DNA from: an uncultured Bartonella sp.
Lineage (GTDB): Bacteria; Pseudomonadota; Alphaproteobacteria; Rhizobiales; Rhizobiaceae
Length of the DNA: 64,000 nt
NCBI GenBank assembly: GCA_946478665.1
Contig: CAMLCZ010000008.1
Coordinates: 19,211 to 83,210 of the forward strand
Reading direction: 5' to 3'
Positions 9,463 to 18,041 of this stretch are shown here, piece after piece. How positions within the stretch are numbered: the stretch's first letter is position 1; each line of letters opens with the position of its first letter. A program made the position numbers and the translations under genes. The notes under the pieces are model-generated. The model searched no databases, was not told where the DNA came from, and saw nothing but the letters and a program-made list of their open reading frames with translations.

Positions 9463-9737
9463 CGATGCAGTGACGGGGTGCAACTCCCTGCTGATTGAAA
9501 ACTGCAAGCGCGGGTATCGAAAGTCCTACGGTGCTATCAGAAACAGAGGACGGGTTAGCCGAAAGGCGCTCTGGCTTTGTCCCCCTTTTTTGTCAGATTA
9601 AAATAAGATTATATCTGACAGGGACTTTAGCAGATTTTACTCTGCTAGCCATTGATGCCCCTGCCTTATGGAGAATTGATTTTCTCTATGGGGTAGGGGG
9701 TATCTTTGGCTTTTTTCCCCTAAAAGCCAGTTTTTAC
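9463..9737 (+). ncRNA. Candidate structured non-coding RNA, family not recognised
   Basis: No protein gene fits here, but the sequence is dense in stems. GCAG/CTGC with GGGG/CTCC pair at 9467-9490. AGCC-GAAA-GGC, a GNRA-capped hairpin, sits inside CAGAG/CTCTG around 9545-9573. GACGGGG (9472-9478) could close with the CCCCC before a T6 run (9581-9591). Further hairpins follow: TGTCAGAT/ATCTGACA (9591-9620), TAGCAGA/TCTGCTA (9628-9647), an 18-bp arm CCCCTGCCTTATGGAGAA with its near complement (9658-9699), and a final terminator. The order GGGGTGCAACTCC ... GCTG ... AACTGCAAGCG vaguely recalls a cobalamin riboswitch core, but its other boxes are absent and no gene follows. It may be an orphan riboswitch-like leader or an independent sRNA. 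Confidence 0.45.
9706..9735 (+). terminator. Intrinsic terminator ending the structured RNA
   Basis: GGCTTTT and AAAAGCC pair around a short TTCCCCT loop, with extra flanking pairs, and are followed by TTTTT. It reads in the same direction as the TTGACA promoter at 9430. Confidence 0.65.
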
Positions 9738-10053
9738 GTTTCATAATTATCTTTAAAAAAAATAAAAAAATAACCCTCTCACAAAACTGGAACAGCGTTG
9801 AACACAAGTGCTCACGGCAATGCCACTACCGTTGCAGAACTTGACTCCTAGGAAAATAGATTCTGTTTCAAAAGATAAGAGATTGGATATGTTTCATAAG
9901 AAATAAAAGAGCTGGGACGCCTCATATAAATCAATGAACACTTTGAAATATATGTCTTTTCAAAACCCTTATATGCAATTTCAAAAGATTTAGGGATAAA
10001 TACAATACTGTTAGAAGATAAATATAATATTGTTAGGAATGAGATAAAAGCGA

Positions 10054-10359
10054 TGGTGTCCGCGGCGGGATTCGAACCCACGACCCCAGGATTCATACCA
10101 CTTCGGTTTTCACCGCCTGTCATACATATATATGACCGTTTGTGGTCTGGACTGTCCCTTCACCTTAGGAAAAACCTTTAGGTGCTGCCCGTCCAGTCTC
10201 TACACCTTCCCTTTATCGTCAAGGGCTTGGCTCGGGATTGGCATATGGTTTGAACCATTAAGCGTTCCCCGACTTTGAGCAGATCCGCTTTAAGGGTTTC
10301 CCCTAAAAGCGCCCAATTATTTAGGAATCCTGTGCTCTATCCTGCTGAGCTACGCAGAC
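10054..10359 (-). tRNA. tRNA-Arg(CCT), interrupted by a group I intron
   Basis: Exon 1 is 10359-10323 and exon 2 is 10093-10054. Joined, they give a full cloverleaf: a 7-bp acceptor stem (GTCTGCG with CGCGGAC), D-arm, anticodon stem CAGGA/TCCTG with loop TTCCTAA (anticodon CCT), T-arm GTGGG-TTCGAAT-CCCGC, discriminator A and an encoded CCA. The 229-bp insert breaks the anticodon loop immediately after the last anticodon base. Function requires removal of the insert. The tRNA decodes the rare arginine codon AGG. The same tRNA is known to carry a group I intron in Agrobacterium. Confidence 0.93.
10094..10322 (-). other. Group I self-splicing intron in the tRNA-Arg(CCT) anticodon loop
   Basis: The 229-bp insert has group I hallmarks: the upstream exon ends in T, the intron ends in G, and exon CCT can pair with GGG near intron position 9-11 to make P1 with the expected U-G wobble at the splice site. 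Core elements include GAGACTGGACGGGCAGC (R-like, about 10200-10180) and GGGACAGTCCAGACC (S-like, about 10160-10145), which form P7, plus paired arms such as CAGCACCTAAAGG. There is no endonuclease ORF, so it looks like a minimal, immobile ribozyme. Splice sites are inferred from the restored tRNA. Confidence 0.88.
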
Positions 10360-10399
10360 CCAATCGCAAGCAGATCATTAAACAATATATGTGTTTCGA

Positions 10400-11518
10400 T
10401 CAATCACTTTCGCCAAGTTTTTGTTTAAGAAATGCCAATACTTTTTCTGGCGGCACATTCTTGGCAATAAACGACTGGCCTAACCCATGGGTTAAAATGA
10501 AGGTAAGATTGCCATGCGAAACTTTTTTATCTTGCGCAATAAGCGTCATTAATGTGCTCGCATCAGGCACACCGCCGGGCACATCTTGCAAACACGTTGG
10601 CAATCCTACAGCGCTCAGATGCGCTTCCACTCGTGTTGCAACGTCGGCAGAGCATAACCCCATATAGGCTGAAAACTCATGGGCAAGTACCATACCGATT
10701 GAAACCCCTTCCCCGTGAACAAGGCGGTTTGAATCATATTCTGTCGCGGTTTCCAATGCATGTCCAAAAGTGTGCCCCAGATTCAACAAAGCACGGTCGC
10801 CCGCTTCTCTTTCGTCACGAGCAACAACTGCCGCCTTGGAACGGCAGGAACGGGCAATAGCTTCAATACGCGCATCACCACCAGCAAAAATTTCCTGCCA
10901 GTTTTTTTCCAGCCATGCAAAAAAGTCCGGTTGATCGATAAGGCCATATTTAGCAACTTCTGCGTAGCCAGCGCGAAATTCACGTTCTGATAATGTATCC
11001 AGCACCTTGCTATCAGCAATCACCAATTTGGGTTGGTAAAATACACCGATCAGATTCTTACCATGCTGTGTATCAATACCGGTCTTGCCGCCAACAGACG
11101 AATCAACTTGCGCCAACAGAGATGTTGGAATCTGGATAAAATTCATACCACGGCGGACAATGCCGGCTGCAAAGCCTGCTAGATCACCAACCACACCACC
11201 GCCAAAAGCGATAACAAAATCACCTCTTTCCAACCGCGCATCAAGAATGGCATCTGTCACGGTTTGCAAGGTTGCAAAGCACTTTGATTTTTCACCTGGC
11301 TTAACAATGATCGGTACAAAATCTATTCCTGATTCGCGCAAGCTATTGCTTAAGGACAAAAGATGAAATGAAGCGACATTTTCGTCGGTCACAACGGCCA
11401 CTCTTGCACCTGGAAAACGGCGCGCAATCTCTTTGCCTGTCGAAGAGAGTATGCCCGAACCAATCATGATGTCGTAACTGCGTTCCCCAAGTGTTACACC
11501 TACGATTTCATCTTTCAT
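10400..11518 (-). CDS. aroB: 3-dehydroquinate synthase
   Basis: Second step of the shikimate pathway: converts DAHP to 3-dehydroquinate using NAD and a divalent metal, in the cytosol. The 372-aa protein has the NAD-binding [15 protein letters not shown] region (about residues 105-119), [20 protein letters not shown] (about 131-150), and metal ligands in [11 protein letters not shown] and [11 protein letters not shown]. It starts at ATG 11518 with GGAGGCC upstream. It lies 12 bp after aroK on the same strand, the usual aroKB operon. Confidence 0.96.
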   Translation of the reverse strand: MKDEIVGVTLGERSYDIMIGSGILSSTGKEIARRFPGARVAVVTDENVASFHLLSLSNSLRESGIDFVPIIVKPGEKSKCFATLQTVTDAILDARLERGDFVIAFGGGVVGDLAGFAAGIVRRGMNFIQIPTSLLAQVDSSVGGKTGIDTQHGKNLIGVFYQPKLVIADSKVLDTLSEREFRAGYAEVAKYGLIDQPDFFAWLEKNWQEIFAGGDARIEAIARSCRSKAAVVARDEREAGDRALLNLGHTFGHALETATEYDSNRLVHGEGVSIGMVLAHEFSAYMGLCSADVATRVEAHLSAVGLPTCLQDVPGGVPDASTLMTLIAQDKKVSHGNLTFILTHGLGQSFIAKNVPPEKVLAFLKQKLGESD

Positions 11519-11530
11519 GGCGTGGCCTCC

Positions 11531-12130
11531 TTATTTGTGCTTTTCTTGTTTTGATAAATGCCGTTCTACTGTGCGTATAACATCACGCGCAACCACATCT
11601 CTTCGTGCCTTACGGCTATTAACCGTCAAATCCGCTTTGGCATAAACAGGATAACGCTCGGCCATCAGTTTTTCCATAACAGCGCGTGGATTATCATTTT
11701 GCAATAGAGGACGATTTTGACGGCGGGAAACGCGCTCCATCAATACATCTAATTCAGCATTCAACCAGACGGAAATACCATTTTCAGCAATAGCAAGGCG
11801 GGTTTCATCATTCATATATGCCCCACCGCCTGTCGCCAATACCATTGGGCCCTGTTTGATGAGGCGTAAAATAACGCGCCGTTCCAAATCACGAAAAGCA
11901 GGCTCGCCATAAGCTTTAAAAAGCTCTGGTACCGACATTTGCGCCGCTTGCTCTATTTCATAATCCGCATCATGGAATGGCAAATCCAACATGGTTGCCA
12001 CACGTTTGCCAATGGTCGATTTACCAGCACCCATCAAACCAACAAATACAAGTGACCTACCGCCAAGATTCGACATCAAGCGGGCTGCGGTTCGTGCCAT
12101 AGGGGCGTTTCTGGAAAAACTGCTTTTCAT
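11531..12130 (-). CDS. aroK: Shikimate kinase
   Basis: Phosphorylates shikimate at the 3-hydroxyl using ATP. Walker A is GLMGAGKST (residues 31-39). The shikimate-binding region DADYEIEQ and the GGGAYMND loop are present, followed by the lid region RRQNRPLL. Length is 199 aa because of an N-terminal extension of about 20 residues typical of rhizobial AroK; ATG at residue 11 or 19 could be the true start. It forms an operon with aroB downstream. Confidence 0.95.
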   Translation of the reverse strand: MKSSFSRNAPMARTAARLMSNLGGRSLVFVGLMGAGKSTIGKRVATMLDLPFHDADYEIEQAAQMSVPELFKAYGEPAFRDLERRVILRLIKQGPMVLATGGGAYMNDETRLAIAENGISVWLNAELDVLMERVSRRQNRPLLQNDNPRAVMEKLMAERYPVYAKADLTVNSRKARRDVVARDVIRTVERHLSKQEKHK

Positions 12131-12234
12131 AGTTTCGTTTCGACATTTATCGGCAATGAAGTCAATCCCTGTTAATCTTTATAAGGCATGATACTGTTGA
12201 AAGTCTCGTATAATCAGAAACAAATTGCTTTATT

Positions 12235-12483
12235 ATGCCCACTTTAACCCGTTTGTTGATGGCCCTCATCCTATTGATCGCGCTTGTTTACGGCGCGATG
12301 ATTAGCCTTGTTTGGTTTGTTAAACCTGTGACCACTGAAATGACCATAGACATCGCCCCAAGTGAATTGCATTTACGTGATTGGCCTTATAATCCACCCC
12401 AACCGCAACAACAAGAAATGTTGCAGCCACAAACCCCGAATAATTCTTCACAAACACAGAAAACAGAGCCATCAGCGCAATGA
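12235..12483 (+). CDS. Small single-pass membrane protein, function unknown
   Basis: An 82-aa product with one N-terminal transmembrane helix (about residues 5-29, LLMALILLIALVYGAMISLVWF) followed by a polar, Q/P/N-rich tail (PPQPQQQEML, then NNSSQTQK). It is divergent from aroK, and its stop overlaps the xerD start in ATGA, which argues that it is translated and coupled to xerD. A similar small ORF is commonly found at this spot in related genomes, but I know of no function for it. Confidence 0.7.
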   Translation: MPTLTRLLMALILLIALVYGAMISLVWFVKPVTTEMTIDIAPSELHLRDWPYNPPQPQQQEMLQPQTPNNSSQTQKTEPSAQ

Positions 12484-13421
12484 ATCTGGAAGCAACAATT
12501 GACAATTTTCTTGAAATGATGAGCGCGGAACGAGGAGCTTCTGCCAATACACTTGATGCTTATCGTCGTGATCTGGAATGGGCAAATGAAGAGCTTCATG
12601 GGCATAATACAGCTTTACTAACCACCGATCGTGACAAGCTGATAAAAATATTATCGACCATGCAAACGGAGGGATTTGCTGCAACAACACAGGCGCGCCG
12701 CCTTTCAACCTTGCGGCAATTTTTTCAATTTCTTTATGCCGAGGGGTTGCGCACCGATGACCCGTCCGGTGACATTGACGCACCGAAGAAAGATGCCAAT
12801 ATTCCAAAAATCATCAGTGAAGAACAAGTATCTCGTTTGCTTAGTCTTGCTGAAACAGAAGCCAAACGCACGGATTTTTCTCCGGCAATGCATAAAAAAG
12901 CTTTGCGACTTCATACAATTATCGAACTTCTATACGCCACAGGCTTGCGCATTAGCGAGCTTGTAAGTTTGCCAGCACGTGTCGCGCGTGGTGATCCTGC
13001 CTTTATCCTTGTTCGCGGAAAAGGGTCAAAAGAGCGTATGGTTCCATTATCAGACAAAGCAAGGGAAGCGGTTAAGCATTGGCTGGAATTGCGCGACCAG
13101 TCAAAAGATAGCCAAAGCCCCTATCTATTTCCTGCACAGGCAGATCAAGGCTATGTTGCCCGTCAACTTGTTGCACGCGAACTAAAAGTGCTTGCAACAC
13201 AAGCCGGTATCAATGCCAAAAATATTTCACCCCATGTTATCCGACATGCATTTGCCAGCCACCTTTTACAGCACGGTGCCAATTTGCGTGTCGTACAGCA
13301 ATTATTGGGACATTCTGATATATCAACCACGCAAATTTATACGCATGTGCTTGAAGACCGCCTACAAAGGCTGGTTAATGAAAATCACCCACTTGCCCAA
13401 AAAACGCATAAAGATCATTGA
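12480..13421 (+). CDS. xerD: Site-specific tyrosine recombinase XerD
   Basis: Works with XerC at dif to resolve chromosome dimers at division. The 313-aa protein has an N-terminal SAM-like core-binding domain (about 1-95) and the catalytic domain with its full set: R157 (ATGLRISEL), K182, H252 and R255 (PHVIRHAFASHLL), H278 (LLGHSDI) and nucleophile Y287 (IYTHV). The start ATG overlaps the stop of the small membrane-protein gene by 4 bp. This gene neighbourhood (aroK, xerD, accA) is standard for the order and supports XerD rather than a mobile-element integrase. Confidence 0.94.
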   Translation: MNLEATIDNFLEMMSAERGASANTLDAYRRDLEWANEELHGHNTALLTTDRDKLIKILSTMQTEGFAATTQARRLSTLRQFFQFLYAEGLRTDDPSGDIDAPKKDANIPKIISEEQVSRLLSLAETEAKRTDFSPAMHKKALRLHTIIELLYATGLRISELVSLPARVARGDPAFILVRGKGSKERMVPLSDKAREAVKHWLELRDQSKDSQSPYLFPAQADQGYVARQLVARELKVLATQAGINAKNISPHVIRHAFASHLLQHGANLRVVQQLLGHSDISTTQIYTHVLEDRLQRLVNENHPLAQKTHKDH

Positions 13422-14248
13422 GAACAATAAGGCTGGTGTATTTTAAAAACATCAGGAATATTCAGACAAACAATATCAAAATGGCGTAAAATCTGGATAA
13501 AAATGACGTAAAATCTGCTGGTTAATCAATGGAAATACGCCTCCCTGCCATTGCTCAAAATAGCTTTGTTTGAAAGACCATGACCCAAAATCCTATTGCT
13601 GAAAATCTTTAAACCATTACAGATGGACTTCAGGTATCAAACGGTAGTCATTGATTAAATCAATCGTTCAAATTACAACAAAATAGAATACAGCTTGTTG
13701 CAATTTTTGACGGTGTTTTACTGCATAGCTGCAATGGGAAGACTATATTTTGAAAGTCTAAAACACTTGTCAACGTAAGCAAATATTTCGTGAGTGAATA
13801 AGCTTCATTATAAATATTGATATTTTGTAGCAGCGCTCAATTATCAAAAATTCCTGTTTTATCACGAATATAATTATCAATTTAGCTTTCGATAAAGTGG
13901 AAGAGAACTATCGAATCAACCATTTTATTGCGGCTACATTTTCAACTGGAATTGGATAATGGGCTAAAATTCATCGGTTGGATTGACGGTTAAGCTATCC
14001 ACACCAATTGGCTTGATACGATGAAAGGCAAATTTATGTTTTTTGCCACTATTACCAGTCTGACATGGCTTGTATGCCGTGGTCGCTCAACCGCCAAAGG
14101 TTGAAGATTGACGACAACATCTGGTAAAAAAGCATGATCTGCTTGATGAAAAGGCTCATGCAGAGTAAAGAAAACTATTATGTTATAAAAAAGACACCAT
14201 TAGCGTTTAAAGTGGGTCTAAGAATGGTGCAATAAAAAGTTGGAGCCA
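13422..14248. other. Long gene-free region between xerD and accA
   Basis: About 830 bp, A+T-rich, with stops in all frames. A 15-mer of the form ATGRCGTAAAATCTG is repeated at 13481-13495 and 13503-13517. The stretch around 13980-14105 reads in pieces (for example a TMKGKFMFFATITSLTWL-like peptide ending in a stop) that might be the eroded end of a lost gene, perhaps a transposase, but the match is too weak to name. The accA promoter must lie near its right end. Confidence 0.4.
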
Positions 14249-15211
14249 ATGTATAATTATCTCGATTTCGAAAAGCCGGTTGCTGATCTGGAAGGGCAAA
14301 TTTTTGAACTGAAAAAACTTGCTCAAGAAAAAGGTAGCGTCGACATGGGCGATGAAATTCCTCGTCTTGAGGAACGTTCACAAGCGGCCTTACGCGATCT
14401 TTATAAAAAATTGACACCTTGGCAAAAAGCACAAGTTGCACGGCATCCAGATAGGCCGCATTTTCTTGATTATGCCAATGGCCTTCTAACAGATGTGACA
14501 CCGCTTGCTGGTGATCGCAAATTTGCTGAAGATGAAGCTATACAGGCTGGTTTTGCCCGCTTTAAAGGGGAAGCCGTTGCCTATATCGGACAAGAAAAAG
14601 GTAGCGATACGCAATCGCGTTTGCGTTATAATTTTGGTTCTGCCCGTCCTGAAGGCTATCGCAAAGCTGTGCGAATCATGGAAATGGCTGATCGGTTTGG
14701 GCTGCCATTGATTACTTTGGTCGATACTGCTGGTGCTTATCCGGGGGTAAGTGCTGAAGAGCGTGGACAGGCTGAAGCAATTGCCCAGTCAACAGCCGAA
14801 ACATTGCGTTTGAAAGTGCCGGTCGTATCTGTTGTCATTGGTGAAGGTGGCTCAGGCGGCGCTATCGCAATTGCCGCTGCAAATAAAGTCTATATGTTAG
14901 AACACGCCATATATTCGGTTATTTCACCTGAAGGTGCGGCATCTATTCTATGGCGCGATGCAACACGGGCAAAAGATGCAGCAACAGCAATGCACATTAC
15001 TGCTCAAGATCTTTACAAACTCAAGATCATTGATGGAATTATTCCTGAACCACTGGGTGGAGCGCATCGGGGTAAAAAGGAAGCCATTGAGGCAACCGGA
15101 AATGTCATTGAAGCAGCCTTGAAAAACATGGCTGGTAAAGATGGTGAAACATTAAAAAGAGAGCGTTGGGACAAATATTTGGAAATTGGCCGCTCGCTGT
15201 CAGCAAAATAA
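14249..15211 (+). CDS. accA: Acetyl-CoA carboxylase, carboxyltransferase subunit alpha
   Basis: With AccD transfers the carboxyl group from biotin to acetyl-CoA, giving malonyl-CoA for fatty acid synthesis. It begins MYNYLDFEKPVADLE, the typical alphaproteobacterial AccA start, hence ATG 14249 rather than TTG 14240, with GGAG close upstream. Family landmarks include HPDRPHFLDYANGLL, TLVDTAGAYPGVSAEERGQ and VIGEGGSGGAIAIA (acyl-CoA binding turn). Length is 320 aa. It is transcribed alone. Confidence 0.96.
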   Translation: MYNYLDFEKPVADLEGQIFELKKLAQEKGSVDMGDEIPRLEERSQAALRDLYKKLTPWQKAQVARHPDRPHFLDYANGLLTDVTPLAGDRKFAEDEAIQAGFARFKGEAVAYIGQEKGSDTQSRLRYNFGSARPEGYRKAVRIMEMADRFGLPLITLVDTAGAYPGVSAEERGQAEAIAQSTAETLRLKVPVVSVVIGEGGSGGAIAIAAANKVYMLEHAIYSVISPEGAASILWRDATRAKDAATAMHITAQDLYKLKIIDGIIPEPLGGAHRGKKEAIEATGNVIEAALKNMAGKDGETLKRERWDKYLEIGRSLSAK

Positions 15212-15285
15212 TATACGATAATTTGTAAACCCAAGCATGTAAGGCATTTGTAAAAATTACACGCTTGGGTTGTATTTTTTTTCAG

Positions 15286-15301
15286 TGTTTCACGTGAAAA
15301 C
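15286..15301. promoter_or_regulatory. parS-like site (14/16)
   Basis: TGTTTCACGTGAAAAC matches the ParB-binding consensus TGTTTCACGTGAAACA at 14 of 16 positions, including the whole central palindrome. It is intergenic, between accA and the DUF4145 gene, about 36 kb from the candidate origin. Confidence 0.55.
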
Positions 15302-15425
15302 GCTTTTTATTGCAGCATTTTTGCAGTTTTTATTTTGATATTTTTACAATTTTTGTGAGTTTAAAAAGAATAGTTTCTCAATGTGTTTCGTTGAGATGGT
15401 AGGCGATCACGTCCGACATTTGGCT

Positions 15426-15441
15426 TAATTCACGTGAAACT
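15426..15441. promoter_or_regulatory. Weaker parS-like site at the 3' end of the DUF4145 gene
   Basis: TAATTCACGTGAAACT keeps the TTCACGTGAAAC core. It overlaps the stop codon of the neighbouring gene and is only 140 bp from the previous parS-like site. The match is 13 of 16. Confidence 0.35.
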
Positions 15442-16248
15442 ACTTTTTTTGGGGGGACGAGGTGGTAGAGGTGCTAGAGGTGGTAGAGGTAGTCGAGGAG
15501 GTAGAGGTGCTAGAGGTAGTAGAGATAGTCGAGGTGGTATTTTTTCCTTAATGCTTGCAACCGTTTCTTCCAACATCTTTGTTTCTATAGGTTTAATAAT
15601 TGTATTTTCAATAAAGTTTTCTAGTATATTTAAAAGTATATTGACCTCTTCTGAATTGGGAGACCACCCTCTGTGTGCAGACGCATTACCTGCTTCCACT
15701 AAAACAGCAAGGTTATCCTTTTCTTTCTCAGTAATGTGCCCGCCATCACGCAATTTTTCTAATTTTTTAGTAAATGTTAAATTAGGATTTAAACCAATTG
15801 AAGTTGATACAATATCGAAACAAGTTCGTATTCCTACCGACGCTAAAATTAACAAATCTTTTTCATAGGCCTCATAAACTTCGCACAACATACGGCCCAA
15901 AAGCTCAGAATAATTATTAAAGATATAAACTTCATGTTTTGCAAATCGTTCAGGAATTCTTCTTTTAGGAGGGGAAGGCCATGTCTCAATAGTTGGCTTG
16001 TAATCTTCAAAATAATCGTCACCAACACCTATACTGTCTAAGAGTTCTTCTGAATAGTGGTATTCTATTTGCAAAAATGCATTGCTGCAGCCTTGGCAAA
16101 CAAGCAAATAATAATAATTGTAAAACCATAATTCATCCTCTTCGTCAGATCCAGGTTTTTTAAAATACCCCTCCACCCTGCAATTTCTTGAACCATCACA
16201 AAATGGGCAATGTGCCTTCTTTATTGATCCGATTGGACTATCAACCAT
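15430..16248 (-). CDS. DUF4145 domain protein with N-terminal zinc ribbon
   Basis: A 272-aa protein. Two CxxC pairs (C14/C17 in HCPFC, C51/C54 in VCQGC) make a probable zinc ribbon. Residues about 110-225 fit DUF4145: IRTCFDIVST, a lysine-rich LEKLRDGGHITEKEKDNL, then the conserved GNASAHRGWSPNSEEV. The last 40 residues are a proline/leucine repeat (LPPLAPLPPR-like units) written by G-rich DNA repeats at 15451-15538. DUF4145 proteins are often found in defence and restriction neighbourhoods, but there is no partner gene here. It has the look of an accessory gene between core loci; function unknown. Confidence 0.7.
   Translation of the reverse strand: MVDSPIGSIKKAHCPFCDGSRNCRVEGYFKKPGSDEEDELWFYNYYYLLVCQGCSNAFLQIEYHYSEELLDSIGVGDDYFEDYKPTIETWPSPPKRRIPERFAKHEVYIFNNYSELLGRMLCEVYEAYEKDLLILASVGIRTCFDIVSTSIGLNPNLTFTKKLEKLRDGGHITEKEKDNLAVLVEAGNASAHRGWSPNSEEVNILLNILENFIENTIIKPIETKMLEETVASIKEKIPPRLSLLPLAPLPPRLPLPPLAPLPPRPPKKSSFT
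15451..15538. repeat. Low-complexity GGTAGAGGT-type repeat inside the DUF4145 gene
   Basis: Degenerate 9- to 12-bp units such as GGTGGTAGAGGTGCTAGA and GGTAGTCGAGGA recur over about 90 bp. On the coding strand they encode the proline/leucine tail. Strand slippage could change the copy number in steps that may shift the frame. Confidence 0.8.
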
Positions 16249-16615
16249 CGCTAAACCTAAAATTATCTTTGATAATATTTTTTATAAATTTTCGGACATT
16301 GTAATAACCACAACTATTTATACAAGGTGCTGTAATCATTAACCTATAAATACTGTTTTTTTAGGCAACCAGCCAGCTAGTGCCTCATAATTTCATTGAA
16401 AATCGCGCAATGTCTTTATCTTTATTCATTTTCTTTCAAAGACATTCGTGGGCAAAAAACAATGAATGAAGGTTTGAATAACGCCCCCCAAGAATAGCTT
16501 TTGTAAAATGAAAGAACTCTCACAATGATAAAACAAATATAAACTGGATCACTGCCTTTTAAATCGTCCCATAAATACAACTCTGACGTGTATTTCTTTG
16601 CAAATCGGTGTGCAG
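16249..16615. other. Gene-free region between two minus-strand genes
   Basis: About 370 bp of A+T-rich sequence upstream of the DUF4145 gene and downstream of the L,D-transpeptidase-like gene. I see no gene, RNA or clear terminator. Confidence 0.5.
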
Positions 16616-17179
16616 CTATCGCTGAATAATAAGGCGTGTTTTACGGGAAATACGCGGTAAAAGCCGCTCCATATCGCGGCGTGCTAAAGCAATACACCCC
16701 TCTGTTGGCGCATAAGCAGGGCGAGCCAGATGAACAAAAATAGCGCTTCCTCTATTTTGTATTCGCTGGCGGATATTCCAATCCGGTATAAGAGCAATGT
16801 CATACAGGTGGTCATCACGCAGCAGTTTTTCAGCACTGGCTTGATAAGGAAGACGCACAGGGCGATTGTAGTTTCTGTCACCAACACTATCGCACCACCC
16901 ATCATCACGTTTAACGCGCTTGAGTTTCAACATTATCTGAGGGAGCTTTCGCAAACTGTTTTTTTGAAAGCCAGACAAAAATCTCATATTGGCCAAAGGC
17001 GTTGCCCCGTCGCCCTCACGCTTGCGCGCAGTAATGCCACTGCGCCCAATAGCACATTGAAAACGGCATAGACCTGCAGCCAAAATTCCTTGGGTTTGAC
17101 TGCCACATTTTTTTCGTACAACAATTGCTGAAATAAAATATGGTTTTTTTATGGGGTTTTTTGTCGAATATGCTTGCAT
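16616..17179 (-). CDS. L,D-transpeptidase (YkuD) family protein
   Basis: YkuD-fold enzyme; relatives make or edit 3-3 peptidoglycan crosslinks or attach proteins to the wall. The catalytic region HLARPAYAPTEGCIALARRD carries the invariant histidine and cysteine, and the upstream part KREGDGATPLA and DRNYNRPVRLPYQAS is typical of the small COG3786-type members. Length is 187 aa. No clear signal peptide is seen with the start used, so export is uncertain; the N-terminal 10-20 residues may be over-called. It is divergent from the response-regulator gene. Confidence 0.85.
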   Translation of the reverse strand: MQAYSTKNPIKKPYFISAIVVRKKCGSQTQGILAAGLCRFQCAIGRSGITARKREGDGATPLANMRFLSGFQKNSLRKLPQIMLKLKRVKRDDGWCDSVGDRNYNRPVRLPYQASAEKLLRDDHLYDIALIPDWNIRQRIQNRGSAIFVHLARPAYAPTEGCIALARRDMERLLPRISRKTRLIIQR

Positions 17180-17252
17180 GAAGGATCGTTTTTCTTGATT
17201 GTGACTATCAATTGTTTATAGCGTGAATTTGCAAATTTCATAAGGAAACAAA

Positions 17253-17936
17253 ATGACCGATCGCACCCTTTTGATTGTAGATGATGATGATGATCTGCGT
17301 TCTATTTTGGTAGAACAGCTGCAAATGCATGAAGAATTCAATGTATTGCAAGAAAGCACTGCAAAAAAAGGGATTGAAACAGCACGCAACGAAAATGTTG
17401 ATCTGGTCATCATGGACGTTGGATTACCTGACCTTGATGGGCGTGAGGCTGTTAAAAACCTGCGGCAAGAAGGTTTTCGTGCGCCTGTTATCATGTTGAC
17501 AGGTCATGACACTGATTCTGATACGATATTGGGTCTTGAAGCCGGTGCTAATGACTACGTGACAAAACCATTCCGTTTTGCTGTTTTACTGGCTCGTATT
17601 CGTGCACAATTGCGCCAACATGAGCAAAGTGAAGATGCAACGTTTAAGGTTGGGCCATATACATTCAAACCAGGGCAAAAGCTTCTTATGAATGAAAATG
17701 GCAACAAAGTGCGCCTTACTGAAAAAGAAGCGGCTATCATCAAATATCTTTATCGTGCCAATGACAACATTGTAAGCCGTGATAAACTTCTGGAAGAAGT
17801 TTGGGGCTATAATTCTGGTGTAACAACCCACACATTGGAAACGCACGTTTACAGATTGCGCCAAAAAATCGAAAAAGATCCAGCAAATGCGCAAATTCTG
17901 GTAACAGATAGCGGTGGATATCGGTTAAACCCATAA
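17253..17936 (+). CDS. cenR: OmpR-family response regulator, CenR/OtpR type
   Basis: Two-domain regulator of 227 aa. The receiver domain (residues 1-120) has the acidic cluster DDDDD (10-14), phosphoacceptor D55 in VIMDVGLPD, T in MLTGHD and K in YVTKPF. The winged-helix DNA-binding domain (130-227) ends with TLETHVYRLRQKIEKD and TDSGGYRLNP. Sequence and neighbourhood (next to a YkuD gene and a cNMP-binding protein gene) match CenR of Caulobacter and OtpR of Brucella, which control cell-envelope genes. No histidine kinase is adjacent, as in those systems. The family assignment is firm; the specific name is an inference. Confidence 0.85.
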   Translation: MTDRTLLIVDDDDDLRSILVEQLQMHEEFNVLQESTAKKGIETARNENVDLVIMDVGLPDLDGREAVKNLRQEGFRAPVIMLTGHDTDSDTILGLEAGANDYVTKPFRFAVLLARIRAQLRQHEQSEDATFKVGPYTFKPGQKLLMNENGNKVRLTEKEAAIIKYLYRANDNIVSRDKLLEEVWGYNSGVTTHTLETHVYRLRQKIEKDPANAQILVTDSGGYRLNP

Positions 17937-18041
17937 TCATCACAAGAATAAAATATGCCTGTTTGAAATGAGCAGGCATATTGAATATATATTCATCGCC
18001 CATATTCATAAGTATAAATGAATAACAGCTAGGAGCTTTAT

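Noticed and set aside
9463..9600. Cobalamin or FMN riboswitch
   Set aside because: A few short motifs appear in the right order, but the conserved 3' boxes are missing and no vitamin gene, or any gene, follows on that strand. Kept only as an unnamed structured RNA.
13980..14105. Remnant of an IS5-type transposase
   Set aside because: The resemblance needs frameshifts and rests on a few residues. No inverted repeats or target duplication were found.
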